Made by a program: the position numbers and the translations under genes. A stretch of DNA of 64,000 nt from JBCCTX01 sp964468435. GTDB lineage: Bacteria; Bacteroidota; Bacteroidia; J057. The stretch lies in NCBI GenBank assembly GCA_964468435.1, contig CAYXVE010000004.1, positions 87,075-151,074 of the forward strand. Direction: 5' to 3'. This document shows, piece by piece, positions 9,806 to 18,374 of this stretch. The notes under the pieces were generated by a model, which had not been told where the DNA came from, did not search any database, and saw only the letters and a list, made by a program, of their open reading frames with translations. Positions within the stretch are counted from its first letter, which is position 1. The number at the start of each line of letters is the position of its first letter.

Positions 9806-10801
9806 ATGAAAATAATCAATTTGCTGTTATTGATTTTTCTGATAACATCCTCATTTCAATTGTGGAGTCAGAATTGTTGTTCGGGAGGTGTACCTATGGC
9901 CGGGAATTTGGGGTTGCCTGCAGGAGAAAGTGGCTCTTGGCAAATGTCGTTTAATTATGATTTGAATTTGTTACGTACGCTGAAAGAGGGAACCCGGACT
10001 CTGGAACTGACAACGATAGACCGGCTTCGTACTACACAGTCAGCCTTGCTGTCTATCGGATACAATTTTACACCCAGAATTTCGCTTGAATCATTTATCT
10101 CATACGTCAGACAGGAACGTACCATCTCCAACAATCAATTGGATACTAGAGAGTTTACCTATGCCCAAGGCTTGGGAGATGCCGCATTGCTGGTAAAATA
10201 CCGGCTTACTGCTCCCGCCAACACAGAACATATGTGGCAAATTGGTGCAGGAGTTAAATTCCCAACAGGTCCTTCTGACCAACGCAGATCTGATGGGATA
10301 GCTCTGAGTATGGATCTGCAGCCTGGAAGTGGTTCCTGGGATGGTTTATTCTGGACTAGGTATATTCACCACATAAGTTTCAGGCCTTCTATGACATTTA
10401 CAGCAAATGCAGCCTTTAGCCTCAGAGGAACCAATCCCAGTTACCTGGAAACACAGACTTTTCAGATTGGTAATGATTTACAGGTCTTGGCCGGTATTGC
10501 TGATCGTTTTCAGATCAAAGGGCTAATCATAGATCCCTCTATCTCTTTACGCTTCCGTATTGCCGAACGAGATCTCAACAATGGAGAGGAACTGACAAAT
10601 ACAGGAGGGGTATGGATATTCTGGGTCCCAGGGTTTTCTTTTTCAATTACTCCCCAAATTTCCTGGCAGAGCACGATAGATATTCCTTTATATACAGATA
10701 TCAAAGGAACTCAACTTACTCCTTCATTTAGGTTGAATACGGGGTTCTTCTTTCAGATTAATCCCACAGGCAAGGAAGAGAAGTTGAACATGTTCGAATA
10801 G
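9806..10801 (+). CDS. Putative outer-membrane transporter-like protein
   Basis: This 331-residue protein has a signal peptide (cleavage near residue 21, LWSQ-N). The mature N-terminus carries a paired-cysteine motif NCCSGGVPMAG, followed by amphipathic beta strands such as GSWQMSFNYDLN, ALLSIGYNFTPRISLESFISY and MWQIGAGVKFPTG. The pattern resembles the beta-barrels often labelled MetA-pathway or transporter proteins in this phylum. The vicinal cysteines could bind a metal, but that is inference. No substrate is identified. Confidence 0.7.
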   Translation: MKIINLLLLIFLITSSFQLWSQNCCSGGVPMAGNLGLPAGESGSWQMSFNYDLNLLRTLKEGTRTLELTTIDRLRTTQSALLSIGYNFTPRISLESFISYVRQERTISNNQLDTREFTYAQGLGDAALLVKYRLTAPANTEHMWQIGAGVKFPTGPSDQRRSDGIALSMDLQPGSGSWDGLFWTRYIHHISFRPSMTFTANAAFSLRGTNPSYLETQTFQIGNDLQVLAGIADRFQIKGLIIDPSISLRFRIAERDLNNGEELTNTGGVWIFWVPGFSFSITPQISWQSTIDIPLYTDIKGTQLTPSFRLNTGFFFQINPTGKEEKLNMFE

Positions 10802-10950
10802 CAATACCGGTTTCCTACTCCTTTACAAGAATACCTTACATGGATGCGGTATAATTTTTGTTGGTAAACCTTCATATCACAGCGGTACACTCCGTATAAT
10901 GAGTATTTGCTTTTCTATTGTACAGGTACATGAATAATATTAATTTACTC

Positions 10951-10958
10951 TATATTTG
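10951..10958 (+). promoter_or_regulatory. Candidate -7 element (TATATTTG)
   Basis: TATATTTG matches the Bacteroidota -7 consensus TAnnTTTG and lies 70 bases before the ATG of the DUF6150-like gene. No TTG occurs at the usual 17-23 base spacing upstream, so this is a half-site only. The rest of the gap 10802-11028 shows a weak ATACC/GGTAT hairpin near 10831-10853 followed by a T-rich stretch, possibly ending the previous transcript. Confidence 0.35.
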
Positions 10959-11028
10959 TAAATGTCCATGGTAGTCAGTTTACCTAAAGTGTTACCCCCG
11001 TACAATTATTTATGCAATATTTTATCGT

Positions 11029-11391
11029 ATGAGTCCATTACCAGCTATCATAATCATTTTATCAGGCGTAATTTTTACCTCTTTTACCATACCAGATCCC
11101 TCAGCAGCTTACATGGATCAACCCGATTATTGTAAATTAAAAGGATCGGTTTATATTGAAGAGGTAGCTAATTTTGCAGATTACCGCGTCTTTGTAGAAG
11201 ATGTGGAAGCTTTTGCTCAAATGAACATCTTTAAAGAAGAGGCCGAAACATTCGCTACAGAACCCGGTTTTTGGTATTTTACAGATGTAAGAGGTTTTGC
11301 GGACTTCACAATATATATAGAAGATATAAAGGGTTTTGCCGATTTTACCATTGCATATACAGCATATCGTTCATCTGCTGGCTGTAATTGA
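11029..11391 (+). CDS. DUF6150-like secreted repeat protein
   Basis: This 120-residue protein has a signal or anchor segment (residues 1-21) and then five imperfect repeats of about 13 residues of the form (V/I)-(Y/F)-x-E-(D/E)-x-x-x-F-A-(D/x), for example VYIEEVANFADYR, VFVEDVEAFAQMN, IFKEEAETFATEP and IYIEDIKGFADFT. A WYF block interrupts the third and fourth. Two cysteines flank the repeat array (YCKLKG and the final GCN), which could close it by a disulfide. The pattern matches my recollection of the DUF6150 family, which has no assigned function. The strict spacing suggests a small beta-helical or beta-roll fold. Confidence 0.7.
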   Translation: MSPLPAIIIILSGVIFTSFTIPDPSAAYMDQPDYCKLKGSVYIEEVANFADYRVFVEDVEAFAQMNIFKEEAETFATEPGFWYFTDVRGFADFTIYIEDIKGFADFTIAYTAYRSSAGCN

Positions 11392-11605
11392 TCTTCATCT
11401 GAACATGCCAGAATTGCCAGATAACAGATTTTACAGCATATGTAATTATATCATATGAAGGAAATCTTTACCTTAATTTACTGAATGAAATGACCCATAC
11501 ACGGGAATTCAGACTTAATCATTAGCCTGCACATTCCTAAAAATTGTTATGTGGATAAATGAGTCATTAGAAAAAATCATCGGAAACAAATTCTCAAATC
11601 CGTAT

Positions 11606-12472
11606 ATGGCAGAAAAGGAGCGATTTATTCAACTAAGCATGACTGTCCCGGAACATTGGCATGATATAGCCATCGCCATACTCGCGGAATATGGGTTTGA
11701 AGGGTTTGAGTCCAGAGATTCAATCTTAATAGGATATATGGTTGAAGATCAGTATGATTCTGCTACTATTGATGAATTGCTTGCTGGATTGGAGTATGTT
11801 GAGCAGGTACATATTGAATACATGGCTCCACAAAACTGGAATCATGTTTGGGAATCAAATTATGCTCCAGTGACGATCGATGATTTTTGCTACGTAAGGG
11901 CTCCCTTTCATCCTGTTCTGTCTAATAGTTCCTATCAGTATGTATTGGATATACAACCCCAGATGTCTTTTGGCACAGGTCATCATGCGACCACACGTGC
12001 AATGATCAGTCTGATGAAGGAAATATCATTTCGCGGGAAGGATACCCTGGATATGGGCTGCGGTACAGGTATACTAGGTATACTGGCCTCTAAAATGGGG
12101 AGCCGTGAAGTGATCGGTGTGGATATAGATCCGTGGTCCTATGAAAACGCTATAGAAAATGCGTCAAAGAATCATGTATCTAATATGAAAATCATACTGG
12201 GAGATGTTGGTGCCATTCCATCAGGTATATTTGATATCATCTTGGCGAACATCAATCTGAATATATTAGTCAGTGACATTCCCCATTATGCAAGGCATCT
12301 TAAAGATGAAGGAGTGCTTTTGCTAAGTGGGTTTTATGAATCGGATCTGGAAAAACTTGTACCTGTTTTGGAATCAGAAAAACTGGTACTGGACAGACAG
12401 ATATGTCATCAGAAATGGATGGCGGTCTCGACCTTGCAACACAATCAACAGGATTGGTGTAAAGTACAGTAA
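11606..12472 (+). CDS. prmA: Ribosomal protein L11 methyltransferase (PrmA)
   Basis: PrmA trimethylates ribosomal protein L11 using S-adenosylmethionine. From the start chosen here the motifs fall at residues 122-130 (FGTGHHATT), 149-158 (DMGCGTGILG, the SAM glycine loop) and 214-221 (ANINLNIL, the catalytic-site motif). The frame also has an ATG at 11549, but the intervening 19 residues look unlike the family, whereas MAEKERFIQLSM begins at the usual N-terminal strand. The following giant secreted-protein gene starts 47 bases downstream on the same strand. Confidence 0.93.
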   Translation: MAEKERFIQLSMTVPEHWHDIAIAILAEYGFEGFESRDSILIGYMVEDQYDSATIDELLAGLEYVEQVHIEYMAPQNWNHVWESNYAPVTIDDFCYVRAPFHPVLSNSSYQYVLDIQPQMSFGTGHHATTRAMISLMKEISFRGKDTLDMGCGTGILGILASKMGSREVIGVDIDPWSYENAIENASKNHVSNMKIILGDVGAIPSGIFDIILANINLNILVSDIPHYARHLKDEGVLLLSGFYESDLEKLVPVLESEKLVLDRQICHQKWMAVSTLQHNQQDWCKVQ

Positions 12473-12519
12473 GCATCAGTTCTATCAATAAGGAAAATTG
12501 AATCAAAATAAGTACTCCG

Positions 12520-15500
12520 ATGTATAAGCAAATTATTTTATGCTTGCTAGGGCTACAAGTCAGTGCAGGGCTATGGGCTCAGCGACTGGAACCTTTCTCC
12601 ACGGAGCCTGAAGTTTTCATTGAAGAACTCGTTTCGAAAATGGAGTATGGAGGGGCAATAGATGATGAAGCAGTAGATCTCCTGAAATCTTTCTGGATTA
12701 ATGGTGATTTGATGCCAGATGAAAAAAACCGTATGATTGAGCAGATCAACAAGATGGTTGGGCTGAAATATGGCTTAGCGGCTAATATTGCCAGTTATAC
12801 CCAAATCATCATTTCCTTGAAATCCAGAGAAAATTATGTCGGTCTTGCAATCGGAGACTTTCAAGAGGTAATAGAAGAAGCATTGGATAAGCTCTCGAAT
12901 AAAGAGACCATGGTATTTCTAGATAGGTTGTACGAATATATTCCGGAAGGTCATTTGAAAAAACTACAGCGCTTTCATTGGAAATTGTATGATCAGGCTC
13001 CTATTCTTGAGATCAAGTCCATACATGAAAGTGATACGAGTTACGCTCCGGTAATAAGTTTTGATGGAGCTGATCTTCAGTATGTTTCGCTGGATGACAG
13101 CATGATCCTTTACAATACATCAGGTTATTTCAACTTTCTGACTCAGACACTTACCGGATCGGATGGAAGGGTTGATTGGGTAAAAGTAGGTCTTCCATCT
13201 GAGGATGTTTATGCAGAGGTACTTTCCTACAATCTCGATGTCAATAGAAGTACATTTGAAGCAGATAGTGTGCGATTCTATTATAAGAGTCTGATAGATG
13301 GACCGCTGTATGGTTATTTTGAGGATAGGAATATCGGGGCTAGAGATACGCTGTCTGCTCAATACCCGATTTTTGTGAGTTATTCGGGTAATGTTGTGAT
13401 TGAAGATTGGATTCCCAACGTGAGATATCAGGGAGGATTTACTTTAAAGGGGATCACAATTATTGGTTCTGCATATGATCAATGGGATACGCTCAGAAGT
13501 GGTGATGCTGAACTTCCCGGTACAGAGAATATAGCAGATGAGTGGCAGAAAAGCAGACGTAAAGCCAGAATAGATATCAAAGGTAGTGATCGCTATGTGC
13601 TGCATATGGTGGGAGAAACCTTTGATTTATCTCTGGAAGAAGTCATAGGAGTAAATTCAGCCACTACAATATACACTTCTGATGGTGATAGTATCTTTCA
13701 TCCTGGTCTGGACCTTTCTTATTCGGTAGATAACAGATTAATCGTGTTGAAAAAGCCCAGCAGGGGAGCATATAGCCATATCCCCTACACGAGTTCATAT
13801 CACGATTTCTACCTATACTTCGAGACGCTCATATGGGATGTTGAGACTGATAGCGTTCGTTTTACCTCTTTGCTGGATAAGGAAAACAAAATGGCGGCTA
13901 TCGAGTCATTTGACTATTTCAAGGAAGCAAGATTCAATCAGGCTAAACACGTGCTCAGGTTCAATCCAGTAGGTGCTATATACCGATTTGCTTTACAGCA
14001 CAAGGATTATCCCATAACGCCTGAAAACATCATCAAGTCATTTGATCAGAAATACAATATGGATAGCCAGCTTGAAGCATTTAGGCAATCGCTTCCCAGT
14101 CTTGAGAGTGCTGGCTATATCAAGTACGATAAAGACCGCGATGAAATTATACCTCAACCGAAACTGTTTAAATGGACCTTGGCCGCGAGAGGAAAAAAAG
14201 ATTATGATGCCTTACAGCTTATCTCGAGGGTAGATACAGGAGATCACGCACATATCAACCTCAAAACACAGGAACTCAATATGAGAGGGGTTCCATATTT
14301 TGCCTTTAGCGATTCACAGTATGTAGTAGTTCAGCCACTGGGCAATGAAGTATATGTGGGTAAAGACCGTGGTCTCAGATTTGGGGGAAATATCGCAGCG
14401 GGTAAACTCAATCTTTATGCCAACAAAGAGCAGAATTTCCGCTTTGAGTATGAAACATTTAAGATCATTTGTGATTCTGTTGACGCCATCAAGTTTCAAC
14501 TCGTGCGAAATCCACCGTCTGATTATGAATTTACCCCTCTGGAAAAAGCACTCAGCAATACTGTATTTGAAAATGTCAGTGGAGCGATTCATATAGATGA
14601 TCCCAACAATAAAAGTGGTAAGGAATCCAATTCCCTCTATCCTGTATTCGATAGCTATCAGAATTCCTATATATACTGGGATAAGCCTGAGATACAAAAT
14701 GGGGTGTATCACCGGGATAGTCTCTATTTCGCTGTTTATCCTTTTGTATTGGATAGCCTGGATTCTTTCAATGAACAGGGGCTTTTGTTTGCAGGAGAAT
14801 TTTACTCTTCAGAGATATTGCCTGTGATTGAAGATACGCTGACTGTGATGCCGGATTTTACACTAGGGTTCCAGGTGGAAACTCCTGAGGAAGGTTATGA
14901 TATTTTTGACTATAAAGGAAAGTTTTATGACGAAGTCATATTGGATGGAAGTGGACTTCATGGTAAGGGCCGGTTAGAGCATGGTGGGCTGTTTGTCTCT
15001 AGCGACTCAATCATATTCCAGTTTGATTCTGTTATGGCTTTTGTAGACAGCTTTCAGCTGGATCAGGGATATCACAACGGAAGCTATTTTCCACAACTTG
15101 ATGGAATGCAGGCATATTATATCTGGTATCCCAAGACCGATCAGGTAGTATTCAGTACAATAGAAGTCGAAGAAGACTCTGTGGAGCCTGCACCGATCAA
15201 TATTTTTAATGAAGAAGCTGAATTCTTTGGGGAATTGAAAATAACAGAGGATGGATTGGTCGGAAATGGGAAACTGAGACTAAGTGAAGTAGAAGTCAAT
15301 GGGGAAAATATTATCTTAAAAGAACGCGATTTTGAAGCCGTTGGAGCCTCGTTTGTAATTATCGATACGCTTAATCCAGATATTGTCTACTTTGAGGCTC
15401 TGGATGTCAATGTGAAGTATGATGTAGAGCGCCATGAGGCTTCCTTTGGGCCTAAATCAAGTCGTATTATTCCTTCCCGTTTTGAGCAGCATAATTATTT

Positions 15501-17148
15501 TACTTCTTTAAATCTTGGTGAGTATAACAGAAAGGATCGTGAGCTGAGATTGGAAGGTGGAAGTGATCGGGCAGGTGATAATTTTTTCAAATGGATAGAT
15601 CCTGCAGACGATACGTTGAAATTCTTTGCGCAAAAAGCGCTATATAGAATAGACGACAGGGAGATCGATATCTCTGGTGTCCCCAACCTCGTCGTTGCGG
15701 ATGCGATTATTACCCCCAAAGACCTTGCGTTGTCAGTCGGCGAAAATGGCCTTATCGATACACTGTTTGACGCTACCATAGAGGCAGACATAGTAGCGAA
15801 AAATCACTATCTCTATGAATCATCTGTGGCAATTTCCTCTGCAAATTCATATACGGGAAGTGGCAAATACGATTACATCGAAATAGATGAAAATAAGCAG
15901 TTTATCAATTTTGAAAATATTGAAGTAGTAGATAGTAAGACAACTTATGCCATTGGAAAAGTAGGGAATGAGGAGGATTTTTATCTCACTGACCGAATAT
16001 TGTTCAAGGGTACAGCGGAGTTGAATGCGCAAAATAGATTTTTGAGATTTGACGGAGAGGTCAAGATTGAATCTGATAATCCTGTCTTTGAAGAAGAATG
16101 GTTTCCATTTGAGCGCACTACCGTGAATCCTGATTCAGTCTTCATACCCATCGATAGATACATGACCAATGATGAGGGTGATGCAGTGATTTCAGGACTT
16201 ATGTATATACCTCCTGTAGGAGAGTTTTATTCTTCCTTCCTACAGCCCAAAATTGATTCAGAAGATCCTGAATTACTCCTGGCATCAGGAGGTCTGACTG
16301 TCGACCGGAAAACCAAGGCTTTCAGAATTGGGCCAGAAGATAAAATCAAAAATCGGACCTACCGAGGGGCAACGGTTTCATATGACGACCAGCTCAATCT
16401 GATAACCTCAAAAGGATATCTGGATTTTCCATATAATTTTCCTGCTAAAACAGTGTCCATGGAGATGGTAGGAGCATGGGAAGAAAATGTCGGTGATGCT
16501 TCTATTCGTACAGATTTATTACTTGGGATTAACATGGATGTGCTACCAACGGAACCTCTAGCAGAACTGGTTAGCAATTTCCATTTCTTTACAGTAAACC
16601 GGAAAGATATAGATTTCCTTTCCCGGCCCCTATTGGAAAATATATCAGAACTGCTTGATCAGGGCAAAAGAGACGATAAGGCTACCAGAGAGTTTGTAGA
16701 TCATGTGCATGATGCAATGATCTATACGGACATTGACTTGGCTGCCATATTGCCATATACATTCTTGTTGTCCAATGTCGACCTTCGCTTCGACCCTGAT
16801 GAGGGTTCGCTTTACAGCAATGGTCCGATCGGGCTTATCGGAATTGATGGTAAACCCGTCAACAAAATGATAAAAGCACGTATTCTGTATCAAATAGGTG
16901 AAGATCCGCCTTTTAAAGAGCGCGAGCCAGACAAGATCACGATCTATTTGGAAGTCGACGAGTACAATTGGGCATACTTCCATTTTGAAGGTGATGTGGT
17001 GCGTACAGTAGCCCCCTATGACAATTATAATGTACCAATATTGGAAGAATCTGAAAAGCAGAAAGGCAATAGCGGTTTCAGGTATGAACTGGCTCCCATA
17101 GAAGAAGCTCAAAACTTCAAACGTTCCATGGATCAGCGAGGTCAGTAA
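12520..17148 (+). CDS. Giant secreted beta-rich protein, unknown function
   Basis: This 1542-residue protein has a signal peptide (residues 1-20, ending GLWAQ). About 150 helical residues follow, then well over a thousand residues of repeated short beta strands. Recurrent strand pairs alternate a geometry-like phrase with a D-S-(V/I) phrase, for example SDSIIFQFDSVMAFVDSF, YETFKIICDSVDAIKF and LYRIDDREIDISGV. Several segments recall the OstA/LptA jellyroll theme of a structural strand followed by a turn with Asn/Asp-Gly, but no known domain is secure. It is acidic, lacks a T9SS sorting domain and ends with a charged tail. It may share a transcript with prmA. The frame is intact and codon use looks like that of its neighbours. 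Confidence 0.85.
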   Translation: MYKQIILCLLGLQVSAGLWAQRLEPFSTEPEVFIEELVSKMEYGGAIDDEAVDLLKSFWINGDLMPDEKNRMIEQINKMVGLKYGLAANIASYTQIIISLKSRENYVGLAIGDFQEVIEEALDKLSNKETMVFLDRLYEYIPEGHLKKLQRFHWKLYDQAPILEIKSIHESDTSYAPVISFDGADLQYVSLDDSMILYNTSGYFNFLTQTLTGSDGRVDWVKVGLPSEDVYAEVLSYNLDVNRSTFEADSVRFYYKSLIDGPLYGYFEDRNIGARDTLSAQYPIFVSYSGNVVIEDWIPNVRYQGGFTLKGITIIGSAYDQWDTLRSGDAELPGTENIADEWQKSRRKARIDIKGSDRYVLHMVGETFDLSLEEVIGVNSATTIYTSDGDSIFHPGLDLSYSVDNRLIVLKKPSRGAYSHIPYTSSYHDFYLYFETLIWDVETDSVRFTSLLDKENKMAAIESFDYFKEARFNQAKHVLRFNPVGAIYRFALQHKDYPITPENIIKSFDQKYNMDSQLEAFRQSLPSLESAGYIKYDKDRDEIIPQPKLFKWTLAARGKKDYDALQLISRVDTGDHAHINLKTQELNMRGVPYFAFSDSQYVVVQPLGNEVYVGKDRGLRFGGNIAAGKLNLYANKEQNFRFEYETFKIICDSVDAIKFQLVRNPPSDYEFTPLEKALSNTVFENVSGAIHIDDPNNKSGKESNSLYPVFDSYQNSYIYWDKPEIQNGVYHRDSLYFAVYPFVLDSLDSFNEQGLLFAGEFYSSEILPVIEDTLTVMPDFTLGFQVETPEEGYDIFDYKGKFYDEVILDGSGLHGKGRLEHGGLFVSSDSIIFQFDSVMAFVDSFQLDQGYHNGSYFPQLDGMQAYYIWYPKTDQVVFSTIEVEEDSVEPAPINIFNEEAEFFGELKITEDGLVGNGKLRLSEVEVNGENIILKERDFEAVGASFVIIDTLNPDIVYFEALDVNVKYDVERHEASFGPKSSRIIPSRFEQHNYFTSLNLGEYNRKDRELRLEGGSDRAGDNFFKWIDPADDTLKFFAQKALYRIDDREIDISGVPNLVVADAIITPKDLALSVGENGLIDTLFDATIEADIVAKNHYLYESSVAISSANSYTGSGKYDYIEIDENKQFINFENIEVVDSKTTYAIGKVGNEEDFYLTDRILFKGTAELNAQNRFLRFDGEVKIESDNPVFEEEWFPFERTTVNPDSVFIPIDRYMTNDEGDAVISGLMYIPPVGEFYSSFLQPKIDSEDPELLLASGGLTVDRKTKAFRIGPEDKIKNRTYRGATVSYDDQLNLITSKGYLDFPYNFPAKTVSMEMVGAWEENVGDASIRTDLLLGINMDVLPTEPLAELVSNFHFFTVNRKDIDFLSRPLLENISELLDQGKRDDKATREFVDHVHDAMIYTDIDLAAILPYTFLLSNVDLRFDPDEGSLYSNGPIGLIGIDGKPVNKMIKARILYQIGEDPPFKEREPDKITIYLEVDEYNWAYFHFEGDVVRTVAPYDNYNVPILEESEKQKGNSGFRYELAPIEEAQNFKRSMDQRGQ

Positions 17149-17182
17149 ATCATTAATACCTTGACTAGTATGCTTGAACTTA

Positions 17183-17212
17183 TTGCATTTTTGTAGTTTA
17201 TTCGTAAATTTG
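17183..17212 (+). promoter_or_regulatory. Promoter of rpsT (TTG-N19-TAAATTTG)
   Basis: TTG at 17183-17185 and TAAATTTG at 17205-17212 are separated by 19 bases, matching the Bacteroidota housekeeping promoter pattern. The expected transcription start gives a leader of roughly 30 bases to the rpsT ATG. Confidence 0.65.
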
Positions 17213-17247
17213 CAAATGAATAGAAAACGGAATCATTTTAGTATAAA

Positions 17248-17502
17248 ATGGCAAACCATAAGTCAGCAAAGAAAAGAGCTCGTCAAAATGTGAAGAGAAT
17301 GCTTCGCAATCGCTACCGCAAGGTAACTATGCGTAATATGGTCAAAAAGTTGCGTGGTACGACCGATAAGGAAGTAGCAGAGGAATTACTGCCGAAAGTA
17401 ATCAGTACAATTGATCGAACTGTGAAGGCTAATATTATTCACAAGAATAATGCCTCTAACCTCAAAAGTAAACTTTCTCGTTATGTGAATCGGCTCTCTT
17501 GA
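17248..17502 (+). CDS. rpsT: 30S ribosomal protein S20
   Basis: S20 is a primary 16S rRNA-binding protein that helps assemble the 5' domain of the small subunit. The 84-residue length, basic composition and opening ANHKSAKKRARQN followed by RNRYRK are diagnostic. The C-terminal part IIHKNNASNLKSKLSRYVN is also typical of the helical hairpin. It has its own promoter and stands alone, as is usual for this gene. Confidence 0.97.
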   Translation: MANHKSAKKRARQNVKRMLRNRYRKVTMRNMVKKLRGTTDKEVAEELLPKVISTIDRTVKANIIHKNNASNLKSKLSRYVNRLS

Positions 17503-17545
17503 TTTAGTGATCCGATAAAACATAGGTATAAGTAGAATCTGACAC

Positions 17546-17575
17546 TTTCCCCTTTTTACTTTTAGTCTACCTTTG
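17546..17575 (+). promoter_or_regulatory. Candidate promoter of radC (TTTC-N18-TACCTTTG)
   Basis: TACCTTTG at 17568-17575 matches TAnnTTTG exactly, with a near-consensus TTTC at 17546-17549 and an 18-base spacer. It would give a leader of just under 50 bases before the radC ATG. Confidence 0.5.
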
Positions 17576-17629
17576 TCCATAGATGTTAACTCCCATATTT
17601 GGAAATTGAGCCTTCTTAATACATAGAAA

Positions 17630-18325
17630 ATGGCTCACTACCAGAATATACCCATCAGTGAATGGTCCCTTGAAGACCGGCCCAGGGAAAAGTTACTTCA
17701 AAAAGGTATAGAAGCACTCACTGATGCGGAATTGATCGCAATTATATTATCCAGTGGTACTCAAAAACATTCTGCAATTGATATCGCTCGTGAAATGTTG
17801 CGTGAGAAGGGCAATCTTATGCAAATTGCAAGATCAGGAGTCGCAGAACTGACAAGATTCAAAGGGATAGGGAAGGCTAAAGCTATTGCACTCGTTGCAG
17901 CCTTTGAACTTGGACGTAGAAAACATCTCAATCCTGATGACACGATCAAGGTTACCAGCGCAGAGATTGTTGCGGCTTACATGAAACCCCGGTTGAGCGA
18001 CCTCGATCAGGAGGTGTTTCACGTACTGTTTCTCAACAAAAATAATGTCGTCATTGCCGAAAAACAATTTTTCAAAGGAGGAGTAGCTGCTACCATCATC
18101 GATACGAAACTGATTTTCAGGGAAGCTGTACATAACCTGTCAAGTGCTATGATCCTGGTTCACAACCATCCTTCAGGCAACCTGACCCCAAGTCATGCCG
18201 ATATAGAAGTTACACGCAAAATCACTGCATGTGGCAGGATTTTTGAAATTCAAGTGTTGGATCATGTAATCGTTTCTCACCAAGGCTATTATTCTTTTGC
18301 AGACCATGACCTCATGGGATCGTGA
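17630..18325 (+). CDS. radC: RadC/YicR family JAMM-domain protein
   Basis: This 231-residue protein has an N-terminal helix-hairpin-helix region (FKGIGKAKAIAL, about residues 77-88) and a C-terminal JAMM metalloprotein domain with HNHPSGNLTPSHAD, whose likely zinc ligands are H178, H180 and D191. RadC proteins were first linked to DNA repair, but their biochemical activity is not established. This is a standard chromosomal copy and not a truncated mobile-element variant. Confidence 0.93.
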   Translation: MAHYQNIPISEWSLEDRPREKLLQKGIEALTDAELIAIILSSGTQKHSAIDIAREMLREKGNLMQIARSGVAELTRFKGIGKAKAIALVAAFELGRRKHLNPDDTIKVTSAEIVAAYMKPRLSDLDQEVFHVLFLNKNNVVIAEKQFFKGGVAATIIDTKLIFREAVHNLSSAMILVHNHPSGNLTPSHADIEVTRKITACGRIFEIQVLDHVIVSHQGYYSFADHDLMGS

Positions 18326-18374
18326 TAAAAATGACTGCGTTTGCATCGATTCCTGCACAAATCTTTTGTAAATT

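Noticed and set aside
10805..10860. ATACC/GGTAT hairpin as a terminator
   Set aside because: The stem is 5 bp with mismatches and the T stretch is offset; too weak to list as a feature.
16645..17112. 155-codon antisense frame inside the giant secreted-protein gene
   Set aside because: The sequence is low in regular protein features, and the overlapping forward frame is continuous and convincing.
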